Shown piece by piece: positions 8,558-16,341 of a stretch of DNA of 47,043 nucleotides. The notes beneath the pieces were generated by a model. It was not told the origin of the DNA. It searched no databases and saw only the letters and a program-made list of their open reading frames with translations. Source of the stretch: an uncultured Spirochaeta sp. (GTDB lineage: Bacteria; Spirochaetota; Spirochaetia; DSM-27196; Alkalispirochaetaceae). The translations under genes were made by a program, and so were the position numbers. The stretch spans positions 1 to 47,043 of the forward strand of contig CAJWEZ010000033.1 in NCBI GenBank assembly GCA_913030605.1, written 5' to 3'. How positions within the stretch are numbered: position 1 is the first letter of the stretch; each line of letters begins with the position of its first letter.

Positions 8558-8701
8558 GGCTGTATATAGAACCTTGTTGCAAAAACGCCCACAAGTCACG
8601 CAGGCAGAACACGATCTGCCTGCGCGGCATGCCCGTACACGCTAACTCGTTGCCCGCCCGCATGATGGGAGCGAATTCGCAACAATCTCCTGTATACAGC
8701 C
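8558..8701. repeat. 144-bp terminal-inverted-repeat element, copy 1
   Basis: Ends are 23-bp inverted repeats. The right end (8679-8701), read on the minus strand, is GGCTGTATACAGG followed by AGATTGTTGC. The left end (8558-8580) matches it at 19 of 23 positions. The 98-bp core holds a perfect hairpin, CGCAGGCAGA (8599-8608) with TCTGCCTGCG (8615-8624). No convincing target-site duplication or coding sequence is visible. A second element of identical length and near-identical ends is at 19190-19333. It could be a MITE, a structured regulatory repeat or a recombination site. It fills most of the gap between the ADP-ribosylglycohydrolase and OmpA-like genes. Confidence 0.75.
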
Positions 8702-8768
8702 CACGGTACTCCTGAACCTGTCCGAACCGACACAGTACGTTCGGCGGGTGCGGCGCCGGCGCGGAGGG

Positions 8769-10046
8769 TCAGTTGTCGAGAACCATGATCTCCACCCGCC
8801 GGTTGCGGCGACGGCCCTCCGCGGTACTGTTGTCGGCGATCGGCTCGGTGGCGCCGAGCCCCCTGAACAGCACCTGCTCCGGCTCCCGAATCCCACGGTC
8901 CAGGAAGAACTCGCCCACCGCCCGGGCACGGTCGATCGACAGCTGCTCCCGCCCCGCCTGGGTCCCGGCCAGAGCCGTATGCCCCGTAATCAACAGGTCG
9001 TTCTCCGGAAAGCGTCCAAGGATATCGGCGATGATCTCCAGTCGCCGGCGCTCGTCCGGCAGGATACGCGCAGAGTCCGGCGGAAACCCGATGTTCTCGA
9101 GGACCAGGAGAACGCCGTCCTGGTCGGTAGCCACGCGCGTGTTCTCGATACCGGCCTCGTCGAGCAGGCGCTGCATCGTCTCAACAACCGTGTTGCGGTC
9201 CAGCGGCCGGGCGTCCTCCACCGTGGTTTCCGCGTTGCCCTGGTAGGTGATCGTACGCCCGTCGGAAAGACGAAACTCGATCCAGTACTCCTCGTAGGTT
9301 CCGGCGAGACGTCCCCGGCGCGGGTCCCAGTACAGGCGTTGACGGGATTCGCCGCTGATCGTGGCGGGATACAGGAGCGCGTCGCGCTGTTCGCGGTGAA
9401 AGATATTGTAACTCGCGGAGATTTCGTACACCGCCTGCCCGTTCCACTCGGTGGGGCCGAGGTACTCGTACGAAACCGGAAAGGAGAAGCGCAACGGCTC
9501 CGAGAGGTTGTACCCCGCGGAGAGATCGTGAACCTCCCGGGCCTCGGCGGTCCAGGTGTCTCCGGGACTGAGCATGCGCTCGGGGAACACCGGCAGGTCC
9601 CGCGCCACGGGCATGACGTACTGCTCGTCGATCTCCATCTCGCCGAGCGGCGTCCGGCGGTACTCGCTCTCGTACTGGGATTCCAGTCCCACCGGTTGTC
9701 CCTGCTGCCGCGTGCTCTCGGTAAGGGAGAATACCGCGCTGTAGCGTCCTGCGCCGTCGGCGGGTTCCTGCGGTTCGATCTGGACGCGCGTCACGATCTG
9801 GGCGTCACGGACCGCGTACCCGTTGAGCGAAATCGTCTGATTGTTGGTTGAAATCATCCGGTACGGGCGGAGATCCGAGACGTCGAACCGGAACCGGGCA
9901 ATATCGGGCAGCTCGGCGACCGCCTGCGCGACCTCCGACCTGTCGGGGGACTGGGCGGACTGCGCGGCGAGACCAGTGACGGCTCCGCCGGCGATGATCC
10001 ACGCCGTCCATGCGCAGAGCGATACGATCCGCAGTACATAGCTCAT
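8769..10046 (-). CDS. OmpA-family peptidoglycan-binding envelope protein
   Basis: The protein (about 425 residues) has a signal peptide (MSYVLRIVSLCAW, hydrophobic core, cleavage near LAAQS), an unrecognised beta-rich central region and a C-terminal OmpA domain. That domain carries ITGHTALAGT, LSIDRARAVGEFF, GLGATEPIADNS and EGRRRNRRVEI, so it should bind peptidoglycan from the periplasm. I prefer the ATG at 10046 because the signal peptide starts there. An ATG at 10073 would overlap the dnaE2 stop (TGATG) and could allow translational coupling. The gene follows dnaE2 by 26 bases or overlaps it, so it may be the last gene of the imu operon, an unexpected companion for the mutasome. Confidence 0.88.
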   Translation of the reverse strand: MSYVLRIVSLCAWTAWIIAGGAVTGLAAQSAQSPDRSEVAQAVAELPDIARFRFDVSDLRPYRMISTNNQTISLNGYAVRDAQIVTRVQIEPQEPADGAGRYSAVFSLTESTRQQGQPVGLESQYESEYRRTPLGEMEIDEQYVMPVARDLPVFPERMLSPGDTWTAEAREVHDLSAGYNLSEPLRFSFPVSYEYLGPTEWNGQAVYEISASYNIFHREQRDALLYPATISGESRQRLYWDPRRGRLAGTYEEYWIEFRLSDGRTITYQGNAETTVEDARPLDRNTVVETMQRLLDEAGIENTRVATDQDGVLLVLENIGFPPDSARILPDERRRLEIIADILGRFPENDLLITGHTALAGTQAGREQLSIDRARAVGEFFLDRGIREPEQVLFRGLGATEPIADNSTAEGRRRNRRVEIMVLDN

Positions 10047-10072
10047 ACGGTGATTGTCGGCAGGTGGGAGCA

Positions 10073-13000
10073 TCAATGAAAGTCCCGGCTCCCGGTGGCA
10101 ACGGCGTGGTTCGGCAGCTGCGCGTGCCACGCGTCCTCCACGATCAGGTGAACCACCTCCTCCGCCCGCTGGATCACGCCCCGGACACCGAGGAACGAAC
10201 CGGTCAGAAGGACGGGTCGCAGCGTCTCAAAGCGATCCTTCCACACCACCAGATTCACAAACCCCGTCTCGTCCTCCAGGGTCATAAACACCGTGCCCCC
10301 GGCGGTCTCCGGACGCTGGCGACAGATCACCATTCCGATCACCGACAGCCGCGTGCCGTGGTCCATGCGCCGCACGTCGGAGGCGCGCGGGTACGCCCGC
10401 TCCTCGAGCCACGCCCGGTGCGGCTCCAGCGGGTGGGCGGCGGTACTGTGAATGCTCGCCAGGTAGTCCCAGGCAACCTCCTCCGCCACCGCCAGCGGCA
10501 CATCCCGGTACCCGTCGTCGGGTGCGGCGAAAGCGAACCCGTCGCGGGAACCGCCGTCGGCCGCGTCGTCGGTGTCGGCAGCATCACCGGCGTCGGTGGA
10601 CAGCGAGTCGTCGTCCAGGGCCTCCCAGACCGCCGCCCGCCGGCCGGTCCGGAAGGAGCGAAACGCCCCTGCCCGCGACAGGGCCAGCCGGGCGTCGGAG
10701 TCCAGTCGCGCGGCACGCAGGAACAGGGCGAGCCCTGCGCGCCCCTCCCCCGGCGACGGAATCACTCGCCGGGCCGCCACCACCCGCTCCCAGTCGTGGC
10801 GACCGAGTCCTTTCACGAATCGCGCTCCCATACGGATCGCCAGATCCCCGTCGCTCCACGGCGCCTCACCGGATACCGGCTCCAGCGTGCATTCCCAGTC
10901 GCTGTGGAGCACATCCACCGGTCGCAGCGCAATCCCGTGGCGGCGGGCGTCGGAGACGATGCTCGCGGGGGAGTAGAATCCCATGGGCCAGGCGTTGAGC
11001 AGGGCGCAGGCGAACACCGTGGGATAGGTTGCCCGCAACCACGCCGTGGCGTACGCGATCAGGGAGAAACTCGCGGCGTGACTCTCCGGAAATCCGTATT
11101 CGCCAAACCCCCTGATCTGCTCGAACACGCGCTCGGCGAACTCTCGTTCGATCCCCCGTCCCACCATGCGCTCGACAATGCGGGTCCGGTGCTGTTCGAT
11201 GCGGCCGGTTTTCCGCCAGGCGGCCATATCGCGTCGCAGCTGGTCCGCCTCGCCGGGGGTATAGTCCGCCGCCACCATCGCGAGCTTCATCACCTGTTCC
11301 TGAAAGAGCGGCACCCCCAGCGTCTTGGCCAGGATCGGCTCCAGGTCCGGATGAGGGTACTCCACCGGCTCCTCACCGCGCCGTCGGCGCAGATACGGGT
11401 GAACCATGCCGCCGGTGATCGGGCCCGGCCGCACGATGCTGATCTCCACCACCAGATCGTAGAACTCACGCGGCCGCAGTCGCGGGAGCATCGCCATCTG
11501 CGCCCGGCTCTCCAGCTGGAACACCCCCACCGTATCCGCCCGCCGAAGCATCGCGTACACCCGCGGGACGTCCATCGGGATCGTGGCCATGGACATCGAT
11601 ACGCCAAGATGGCGTTCCAGCAGACGAAACGCAAAATCGAGGTGGGTCAGCGCGCCGAGACCAAGCAGGTCCACTTTGAACAGGCTCATCTCCTCCACAC
11701 CGTGCTTGTCCCACTGAATGACCGTGCGTCCCTCCATGGTGGCGTTTTCCTGCGGTACGATCCGGGAAATCGGATCCCGGCCCAGAAGAAAGCCTCCGGG
11801 GTGGATGGACAGGTGCCGCGGCATGCCGATTACCTCGCCGGCAACCCGCAGAAAGGCCGCCACCCGGGGACTGGTGACGTCCAGCCCGGCCTGCTCCGCC
11901 GCCTCCTCCATGGCAAGACTCCGGTGGCCGAGGAGTTTCGCCATCTGGTCCACCGTGATTTCCGAAAAACCGAATACACCGCCAACCTCCCGTACCGCCG
12001 ATCGCCGGCGGAAGCGAACCAGGTTGGCAACCATCGCCGCGCGGTCGCGACCGTAGGCGGAATACACGTGCTGGATCACCTCCTCGCGACGACGGTGTTC
12101 GATATCGAGGTCGATGTCCGGGGGTTCCGCCCGCTCGCGGGAGACGAAGCGTTCGAACAGCAGCTGCATACGCACCGGATCGATGGCGGTGATGCCGAGG
12201 CAGTAACAGACCGCGGAATTGGCGGCGGATCCGCGCCCCTGGCACAGGATGCCCTGGCGGCGACAGAACATGACGATCTCCGCCATCGTCAGAAAGTAAC
12301 CGCTGTAATCCAGTTCCTCGATGAGATCGAGCTCCCGCGCGACCTGGACCGCGATCTCCGAAGGCACACCATCGGGAAAGCGCCGCGCGGCCCCCTCCCG
12401 GGAAAGCTCCCGCAGCCACGCGATGTCGGTCCAGCCGTCGGGGCGGGTCTCACTCGGGTAGCGGTACTGGATTTCGGAGAGGGAAAACGAACACCGCTCG
12501 GCGATGCGCAGCGTCTCGGCGAGCCATTCAGGGTGGTCGCGGTATCGACGGCCCAGAGCGTCGACCGGTTCCATACCGAAGCTGGCGTTCGGCAGCAGCC
12601 GGTCGGCGGCATCGTCGAGTGTTGCGCCGAGGCTGATGCAGGTGAGGGCGTCGTGCACATCGCGGCGTCGGGGATCGTGGTACACCACGTGCGGCAGAGC
12701 CACCACCGGAATCCCCAGTCGCCGCGCGACGCGCAGCAGGCGCTCCTCGGCGGCGGCATCGCCGGGGCGAAAATGGCGCGACACCCCTACCCATGCGCGG
12801 TCCGGAAAGAAGCGGTACAGAAACGCCAGGTCCCCGTCGCCGCCGCTCTCCTCCATCCAGATCAGCAGGAGGTCCTCGCTGAACGCGGCAACCTCCGCCG
12901 GTGAGACGCGGCTCTCGCCCTTCGGCGACCGAAGCCGCCCCGCCGAGATCAGCTCCGACAGGTTGCCGTAGCCCGTGCGACTGGTCGCGTACAGCAGCAC

Positions 13001-13279
13001 GCGGTACGGCGCATCGCCCTCCGGTGAACCGACGGTAACCTCCGCCCCGATCAGGTACCGGAACCCGTCGCCGGGAGCGGATACTTCCCCGGACGCGGCT
13101 CCCGGTACCGCACCCCACGCCTCCACAACCCCTCCCAGCGAGTCCCGATCGGTGAGCGCCATTCCCCGATACCCGAGCTCCGCCGCCCGTATCACCAGCT
13201 CCTCGGGGTGGCTGGCTCCCTGCAGAAACGAGAACACGCTGGTACACCAGAGCGGGACATACGCCGGAGAGCGCGTCAT
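10073..13279 (-). CDS. dnaE2: Error-prone DNA polymerase III alpha subunit, DnaE2/ImuC
   Basis: The 1068-residue protein is a C-family polymerase of the DnaE2 (ImuC) branch, which does translesion synthesis with ImuA and ImuB. The PHP domain is at the N-terminus (VFSFLQGASHPEELVIRAAE, then MALTDRDSLGGVVEAWGA). The polymerase core includes GRGSAANSAVCYCLGITAID, the catalytic PDIDLDI and SIHPGGFLLG. It ends with an OB-fold and the C-terminal SRDFH typical of DnaE2. An acidic Asp/Ala/Thr-rich insert is present near residues 895-930. The ATG at 13279 overlaps the imuB stop as ATGA, implying coupled translation. A longer frame reaches 13393 inside imuB but lacks homology, so the internal start is chosen. 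Confidence 0.96.
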   Translation of the reverse strand: MTRSPAYVPLWCTSVFSFLQGASHPEELVIRAAELGYRGMALTDRDSLGGVVEAWGAVPGAASGEVSAPGDGFRYLIGAEVTVGSPEGDAPYRVLLYATSRTGYGNLSELISAGRLRSPKGESRVSPAEVAAFSEDLLLIWMEESGGDGDLAFLYRFFPDRAWVGVSRHFRPGDAAAEERLLRVARRLGIPVVALPHVVYHDPRRRDVHDALTCISLGATLDDAADRLLPNASFGMEPVDALGRRYRDHPEWLAETLRIAERCSFSLSEIQYRYPSETRPDGWTDIAWLRELSREGAARRFPDGVPSEIAVQVARELDLIEELDYSGYFLTMAEIVMFCRRQGILCQGRGSAANSAVCYCLGITAIDPVRMQLLFERFVSRERAEPPDIDLDIEHRRREEVIQHVYSAYGRDRAAMVANLVRFRRRSAVREVGGVFGFSEITVDQMAKLLGHRSLAMEEAAEQAGLDVTSPRVAAFLRVAGEVIGMPRHLSIHPGGFLLGRDPISRIVPQENATMEGRTVIQWDKHGVEEMSLFKVDLLGLGALTHLDFAFRLLERHLGVSMSMATIPMDVPRVYAMLRRADTVGVFQLESRAQMAMLPRLRPREFYDLVVEISIVRPGPITGGMVHPYLRRRRGEEPVEYPHPDLEPILAKTLGVPLFQEQVMKLAMVAADYTPGEADQLRRDMAAWRKTGRIEQHRTRIVERMVGRGIEREFAERVFEQIRGFGEYGFPESHAASFSLIAYATAWLRATYPTVFACALLNAWPMGFYSPASIVSDARRHGIALRPVDVLHSDWECTLEPVSGEAPWSDGDLAIRMGARFVKGLGRHDWERVVAARRVIPSPGEGRAGLALFLRAARLDSDARLALSRAGAFRSFRTGRRAAVWEALDDDSLSTDAGDAADTDDAADGGSRDGFAFAAPDDGYRDVPLAVAEEVAWDYLASIHSTAAHPLEPHRAWLEERAYPRASDVRRMDHGTRLSVIGMVICRQRPETAGGTVFMTLEDETGFVNLVVWKDRFETLRPVLLTGSFLGVRGVIQRAEEVVHLIVEDAWHAQLPNHAVATGSRDFH

Positions 13280-14841
13280 TCCAGCCACCCCTGAAGGCGG
13301 AGGGTCCCGTCGCACCGGTACACCCACTCCACGGCTCCGGGGGAGGTGCGGCGATAGAGGTACGTGCGATCCTCGCGGACCCCATCCCACCACGCCGAGG
13401 ACACGATGAAAGGGCCTGCCACCGGTCGGGAACCGGAGCCCGTCACGGCGTGACGGTCGGTGCTGAACTCTGCAACGATACGCCGTATTCGCGGAACGAC
13501 CGGCGCCCCCTCCGGCGTTCCCCCCTCGTCTGACAGGCTTCGGCTTCGTGACAGGCTTTGGCTTCGTGACAGGCTTCGACCGTGGCGGACCGGAATCAGC
13601 AGGAACCGCTCCTCGGGAAAACGTCCCGATACCACCGTTGCCGTCACCAGTGCATCAGCTCCGAGTTCCGCCTGCAGCGTTGCGATCGCCCGGTCCAGAC
13701 GCCCGGCGTCCACGGGAGCAAACACCGTCGGGGAGTCACCCCCGGAGGCGGTACCACCGTGCGACACGGGTCCCATGGTTCCAAAGGGAAGTTCCTCCTG
13801 CCGCATCTCGCCCCGACTCACCTCACCGTCCAGACTGACCGCCGTCACAAAGCGCTGCCGCAGATGCACCCGTTCAAAGCGAAGGTCAAGCAACCGCAGG
13901 AGATACTCCGCATCCCGCGTCGCACGTCCGCATCGGATTCGTTCACGAAGCGGTTCCGCGTTCTCAAACGCGATCTCCACGACCAGGACCTCAAGCCACG
14001 CCATCTGTCGGTTGAGGCGACCGACCACATCCTGGAGTAGCCGTGCGGCGGCCCGCCGGACCGGTTCGCGACTGATGACCGGCGGCTCGAACCGGTGGGT
14101 GACCCACAGTCGCTCGTCCCCTACCGGCGACTGAACCGGGACAGCGTCACCGGCACCGGCGAGAAACTCCCGGATGCGCAGGGTATCTGCGGAGAAGCGC
14201 CGTGCCAGCGCCGCCACCGGGGTATCCAGAAAACGGCCGATCTGTGTCTGTGCCACGTGGCGCAGATTGTCCCGATCGCGGGGAGTCAGCGGCAGGATGT
14301 CCAGAGACTGACTGCGAAGCCAGTGGTACTCGGCGGCGGCGGAGGGAAAAACCGACGGTGCGTTTTCCTGGAGAGCGGCGCACAGCGTTCCTGCCCGCGT
14401 CCATCCTCGGCACGCCCGCACGTGCCACGCCTGGGCGGTACACGCGGCGCCCAGGCGTCGCATCCACGGTCCGATACCTCCGAACAGGTGAACCACGCCC
14501 CGGATATCCAGCCAGAACGTTCCCGGCACCAGCTCCGACGACTCGATCGCCGGTGAAAACGACTGCAGGATCTCCCTGATCGCCGTTACGGCACGATCGT
14601 AGCGGTCCTGGGAGACCACACCGGCGCGAATGTCACCGGAGAGCGAGAGCGCCTGGGCGTACGCCATGCCCGGCCGGACGCCGTGGACCTCCGCGGCGGC
14701 GTTGCACGCCTCGATCCGCGCCGACGGTCGTTCTGCGGGAACGAGAACCAGCGGTACGTCGGTGGGAATCTGCAGATCCCGGTGCAGAATCTGCAGGGGG
14801 AAATCAGGGAGACTAACACATACCAGGTGCGAACCGGGCAT
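13276..14841 (-). CDS. imuB: ImuB, inactive Y-family polymerase-like mutasome hub
   Basis: The protein (about 521 residues) has the Y-family polymerase layout but lacks the catalytic acidic residues. The N-terminal strand reads VCVSLPDFPLQIL where active enzymes carry DxD. WLDIRGVVHLFGGIG is the ImuB version of the palm motif. A likely beta-clamp-binding peptide, RQEELPFG, follows the polymerase-like part, as expected for a protein that links DnaE2 and ImuA to the clamp. Between this and the C-terminus is a Ser/Arg repeat (SLSRSQSLSRSRSLS) encoded by an 18-bp tandem repeat. ATG 14841 (MPGSHLVCVSL) is chosen; it overlaps the end of imuA by 29 bases. The stop overlaps the dnaE2 start by 4 bases. 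Confidence 0.93.
   Translation of the reverse strand: MPGSHLVCVSLPDFPLQILHRDLQIPTDVPLVLVPAERPSARIEACNAAAEVHGVRPGMAYAQALSLSGDIRAGVVSQDRYDRAVTAIREILQSFSPAIESSELVPGTFWLDIRGVVHLFGGIGPWMRRLGAACTAQAWHVRACRGWTRAGTLCAALQENAPSVFPSAAAEYHWLRSQSLDILPLTPRDRDNLRHVAQTQIGRFLDTPVAALARRFSADTLRIREFLAGAGDAVPVQSPVGDERLWVTHRFEPPVISREPVRRAAARLLQDVVGRLNRQMAWLEVLVVEIAFENAEPLRERIRCGRATRDAEYLLRLLDLRFERVHLRQRFVTAVSLDGEVSRGEMRQEELPFGTMGPVSHGGTASGGDSPTVFAPVDAGRLDRAIATLQAELGADALVTATVVSGRFPEERFLLIPVRHGRSLSRSQSLSRSRSLSDEGGTPEGAPVVPRIRRIVAEFSTDRHAVTGSGSRPVAGPFIVSSAWWDGVREDRTYLYRRTSPGAVEWVYRCDGTLRLQGWLE
13531..13582. repeat. 18-bp tandem repeat inside imuB (2.9 copies)
   Basis: Units TGACAGGCTTCGGCTTCG, TGACAGGCTTTGGCTTCG and a third, partial and diverged unit lie head to tail at 13531-13548, 13549-13566 and 13567-13582. 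On the coding strand they give the hexapeptide repeat SLSRSQ / SLSRSR / SLS. The unit length is a multiple of three, so copy-number change would keep the frame. Confidence 0.85.
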
Positions 14842-15442
14842 CGAGCACGCCTCCATGCAGGGGGCCACGACTGCGAAGCACCTCCAGCCTCACCCCCGTG
14901 GTGTGCCCGGACGTCTCTCCGTGTCCGTCGTCCCCGGCGGTCGCCCGCAGGTGAACCCGTACCGCCGGGGACAGCGCCCCGACCGTCCCCGGCGTGATCA
15001 GCACCACCGTTGCGCCTGTCCGCGCCGACAGGTGCATAAAGCGGCCCAGCACCCCCGGGTCGGGGGGCTCACCGGAGGCCAGATCCACCGCAACCACCGA
15101 TACCAGCTCGCCGCGGACCAGGCGATCCACGGCGTGAAGACGCAGATCCGCCCGCTGCGACCGTACAAACAGCAGCCGTTGCAGATCGAGGCCGGCGCTG
15201 ACCAGGTCCGGCGGATACGGAAGTGACGTCCCGTCGGAAACCCAGGCCGTCGGGGCCGGTCCCGCCTGTTGCGCCGACCGCAGGATCTGCGTCACCGGAG
15301 TGATCGGAGCAGAACCGGACACCTGGAGAATCATGCCCCGAAGGTCCCCGGGAAACCCGTGGAGCAGGAGATCGACAGCCGACTGCGAGCGCGCCGGAGA
15401 GGGAGTGACAAGTTGTGACGCCCGGACAAGTCCTGCCTGCAT
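14813..15442 (-). CDS. imuA: ImuA, RecA-like mutasome component
   Basis: The 209-residue protein matches the ImuA (SulA/RecA-superfamily) partner of ImuB and DnaE2 in length, position and pattern. The segment around residues 85-110 (GTSLPYPPDLVSAGLDLQRL, then LFVR) is the characteristic ImuA stretch. It is followed by LVSVVAVDLASGEPPDP and by TGATVVLITPG, a degenerate Walker-B-like strand. Known ImuA proteins bind RecA and ImuB during damage-induced mutagenesis. ATG 15442 (MQAGLVRASQ) is the first gene of a leftward imuA-imuB-dnaE2 cassette. The promoter directly upstream contains a palindromic operator, as expected for SOS control, although no lexA or recA lies in this window. Confidence 0.88.
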   Translation of the reverse strand: MQAGLVRASQLVTPSPARSQSAVDLLLHGFPGDLRGMILQVSGSAPITPVTQILRSAQQAGPAPTAWVSDGTSLPYPPDLVSAGLDLQRLLFVRSQRADLRLHAVDRLVRGELVSVVAVDLASGEPPDPGVLGRFMHLSARTGATVVLITPGTVGALSPAVRVHLRATAGDDGHGETSGHTTGVRLEVLRSRGPLHGGVLDARFAPGMC

Positions 15443-15448
15443 ACGGCA

Positions 15449-15477
15449 ACGATACTATACATACGTATAGCTTTCAA
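15449..15477 (-). promoter_or_regulatory. imuA promoter with palindromic operator in the spacer (SOS-box candidate)
   Basis: On the minus strand TTGAAA (15477-15472) and TATCGT (15454-15449) are 17 bases apart. The spacer holds a perfect 6+6 inverted repeat with a 4-base centre, CTATACATACGTATAG on the plus strand (15455-15470). A repressor dimer bound there would block RNA polymerase. Only 6 bases separate the -10 from the ATG, so the transcript should be leaderless. An alternative -10 (TATAGT, 15459-15454) would give a leader of about 5 bases. Confidence 0.6.
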
Positions 15478-15506
15478 CCTACTTTATCTTTCGAGGTCCT
15501 TCGTAC

Positions 15507-15512
15507 TATAAT
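15507..15512 (+). promoter_or_regulatory. -10 box upstream of the DUF1820 gene
   Basis: An exact consensus TATAAT lies 26 bases before the GTG at 15539 and is followed by the purine-rich GGGGAAAAGGG. No clear -35 is visible. It faces away from the imuA promoter, whose operator lies about 37 bases to its left. Confidence 0.45.
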
Positions 15513-15538
15513 CTTTCGGGGAAAAGGGCTGCTTCATC

Positions 15539-15835
15539 GTGTCAATCTACCGCATCCATTTCACATGGAAAGACAAACCCCGGACGCTCAAAGCTCGCAG
15601 CCTGGATATGACCCACCCGTATTTCGTCTCGATCCGGGGCCTGATCCTTCCGGAGGGCAACTCGGTCATCATCGACCCTTCGGAGGACGAACTCCACCGG
15701 GACTTCGGTGAGGCGGATCACATCATGCTGCCCTTCCAGAGCGTGAAGCTCATCGAAGAGCTTCCGGACCGGCCCTCGTCCGACACCGGAAAAGTCATCC
15801 CGTTTTCCACCCCGGAGGATTCCCCAAATGAATAA
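15539..15835 (+). CDS. DUF1820 family protein
   Basis: The 98-residue protein has the DUF1820 pattern: an N-terminal MSIYRIHFTWKDKPRTLKAR strand, a central FVSIRGLILPEGNSVIIDPS hairpin and an IMLPFQSVKLIEE C-terminal strand, then a short disordered tail. The family is small, cytoplasmic and of unknown biochemical role. GTG at 15539 is the only sensible start and has a purine-rich stretch upstream. Its last 8 bases overlap the marR gene, so the two are surely co-transcribed. It lies divergent from imuA across a 96-base intergenic region carrying promoters for both directions. Confidence 0.85.
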   Translation: MSIYRIHFTWKDKPRTLKARSLDMTHPYFVSIRGLILPEGNSVIIDPSEDELHRDFGEADHIMLPFQSVKLIEELPDRPSSDTGKVIPFSTPEDSPNE

Positions 15836-16301
15836 ACAGGATACCAGTGCATACGTGCTTTCCACCCTCCGCCAGATCATCCGTGCGATCGATATCCATT
15901 CTCGACAGCTGTCCAAACAATATGGCCTGACCGGTCCGCAGCTGATCGTGATCAGCGAGATCGGCCAGTACGGCCCGATGACGATCGGTGAACTGGCGCG
16001 TCGCATCAGCCTCAGTCAGGCCACCGTGACAACGATCCTCGACCGTCTGGAAATCAAGGAACTCGCCACGCGAATGCGCGACGACCGTGACAAGCGTCGC
16101 GTATACGTGAACATCACCGACAAGGCGCGCACGATTCTCGAAAGCCACCCCAACTTCCTGCAGGACGCATTCGTCCGGCGTTTCAACGCCCTCGAAGACT
16201 GGGAACAGACACTCATTCTGTCGTCGATTCAGCGTCTGTCGGCGATGATGAACGCGCAGGACCTGCCCACCGAAGCGTACGAGATCGACCCGGAGGTCTG
16301 A
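15828..16301 (+). CDS. MarR family transcriptional regulator
   Basis: The 157-residue protein is a winged-helix MarR regulator of typical length. The dimerisation helix is at the N-terminus (TLRQIIRAIDIHSRQLSKQY). The recognition region reads MTIGELARRISLSQATVTTILDRLE. The wing carries the conserved DRDKRRVYVNIT with its Asp-Arg pair. MarR dimers bind palindromic operators and usually release DNA on binding an aromatic or oxidised ligand. The ATG at 15828 overlaps the DUF1820 gene. The palindrome in the imuA promoter lies about 360 bases away and could in principle be its target rather than LexA's. Confidence 0.93.
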   Translation: MNKQDTSAYVLSTLRQIIRAIDIHSRQLSKQYGLTGPQLIVISEIGQYGPMTIGELARRISLSQATVTTILDRLEIKELATRMRDDRDKRRVYVNITDKARTILESHPNFLQDAFVRRFNALEDWEQTLILSSIQRLSAMMNAQDLPTEAYEIDPEV

Positions 16302-16341
16302 TCCCGTACGGGTGCGCCCGGCCGCACCAGGGAGACCCCGT

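Noticed and set aside
6972..8645. Plus-strand open frame of 557 codons through mutM and the ADP-ribosylglycohydrolase gene
   Set aside because: It begins inside mutM and runs antisense to a real gene, with no recognisable domains.
8558..8701. 144-bp element considered as an insertion sequence or CRISPR leader
   Set aside because: It is too short for a transposase and has no reading frame, spacer units or target duplication.
10010..12904. Very long plus-strand open frame (964 codons) opposite dnaE2
   Set aside because: It is antisense to an unmistakable dnaE2, has no domain, and is rich in His, Arg and Pro as expected from the complement of GC-rich coding DNA.
13531..13582. Tandem 18-bp repeat considered as a CRISPR-like array
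   Set aside because: Units are contiguous with no spacers and are in frame within imuB.
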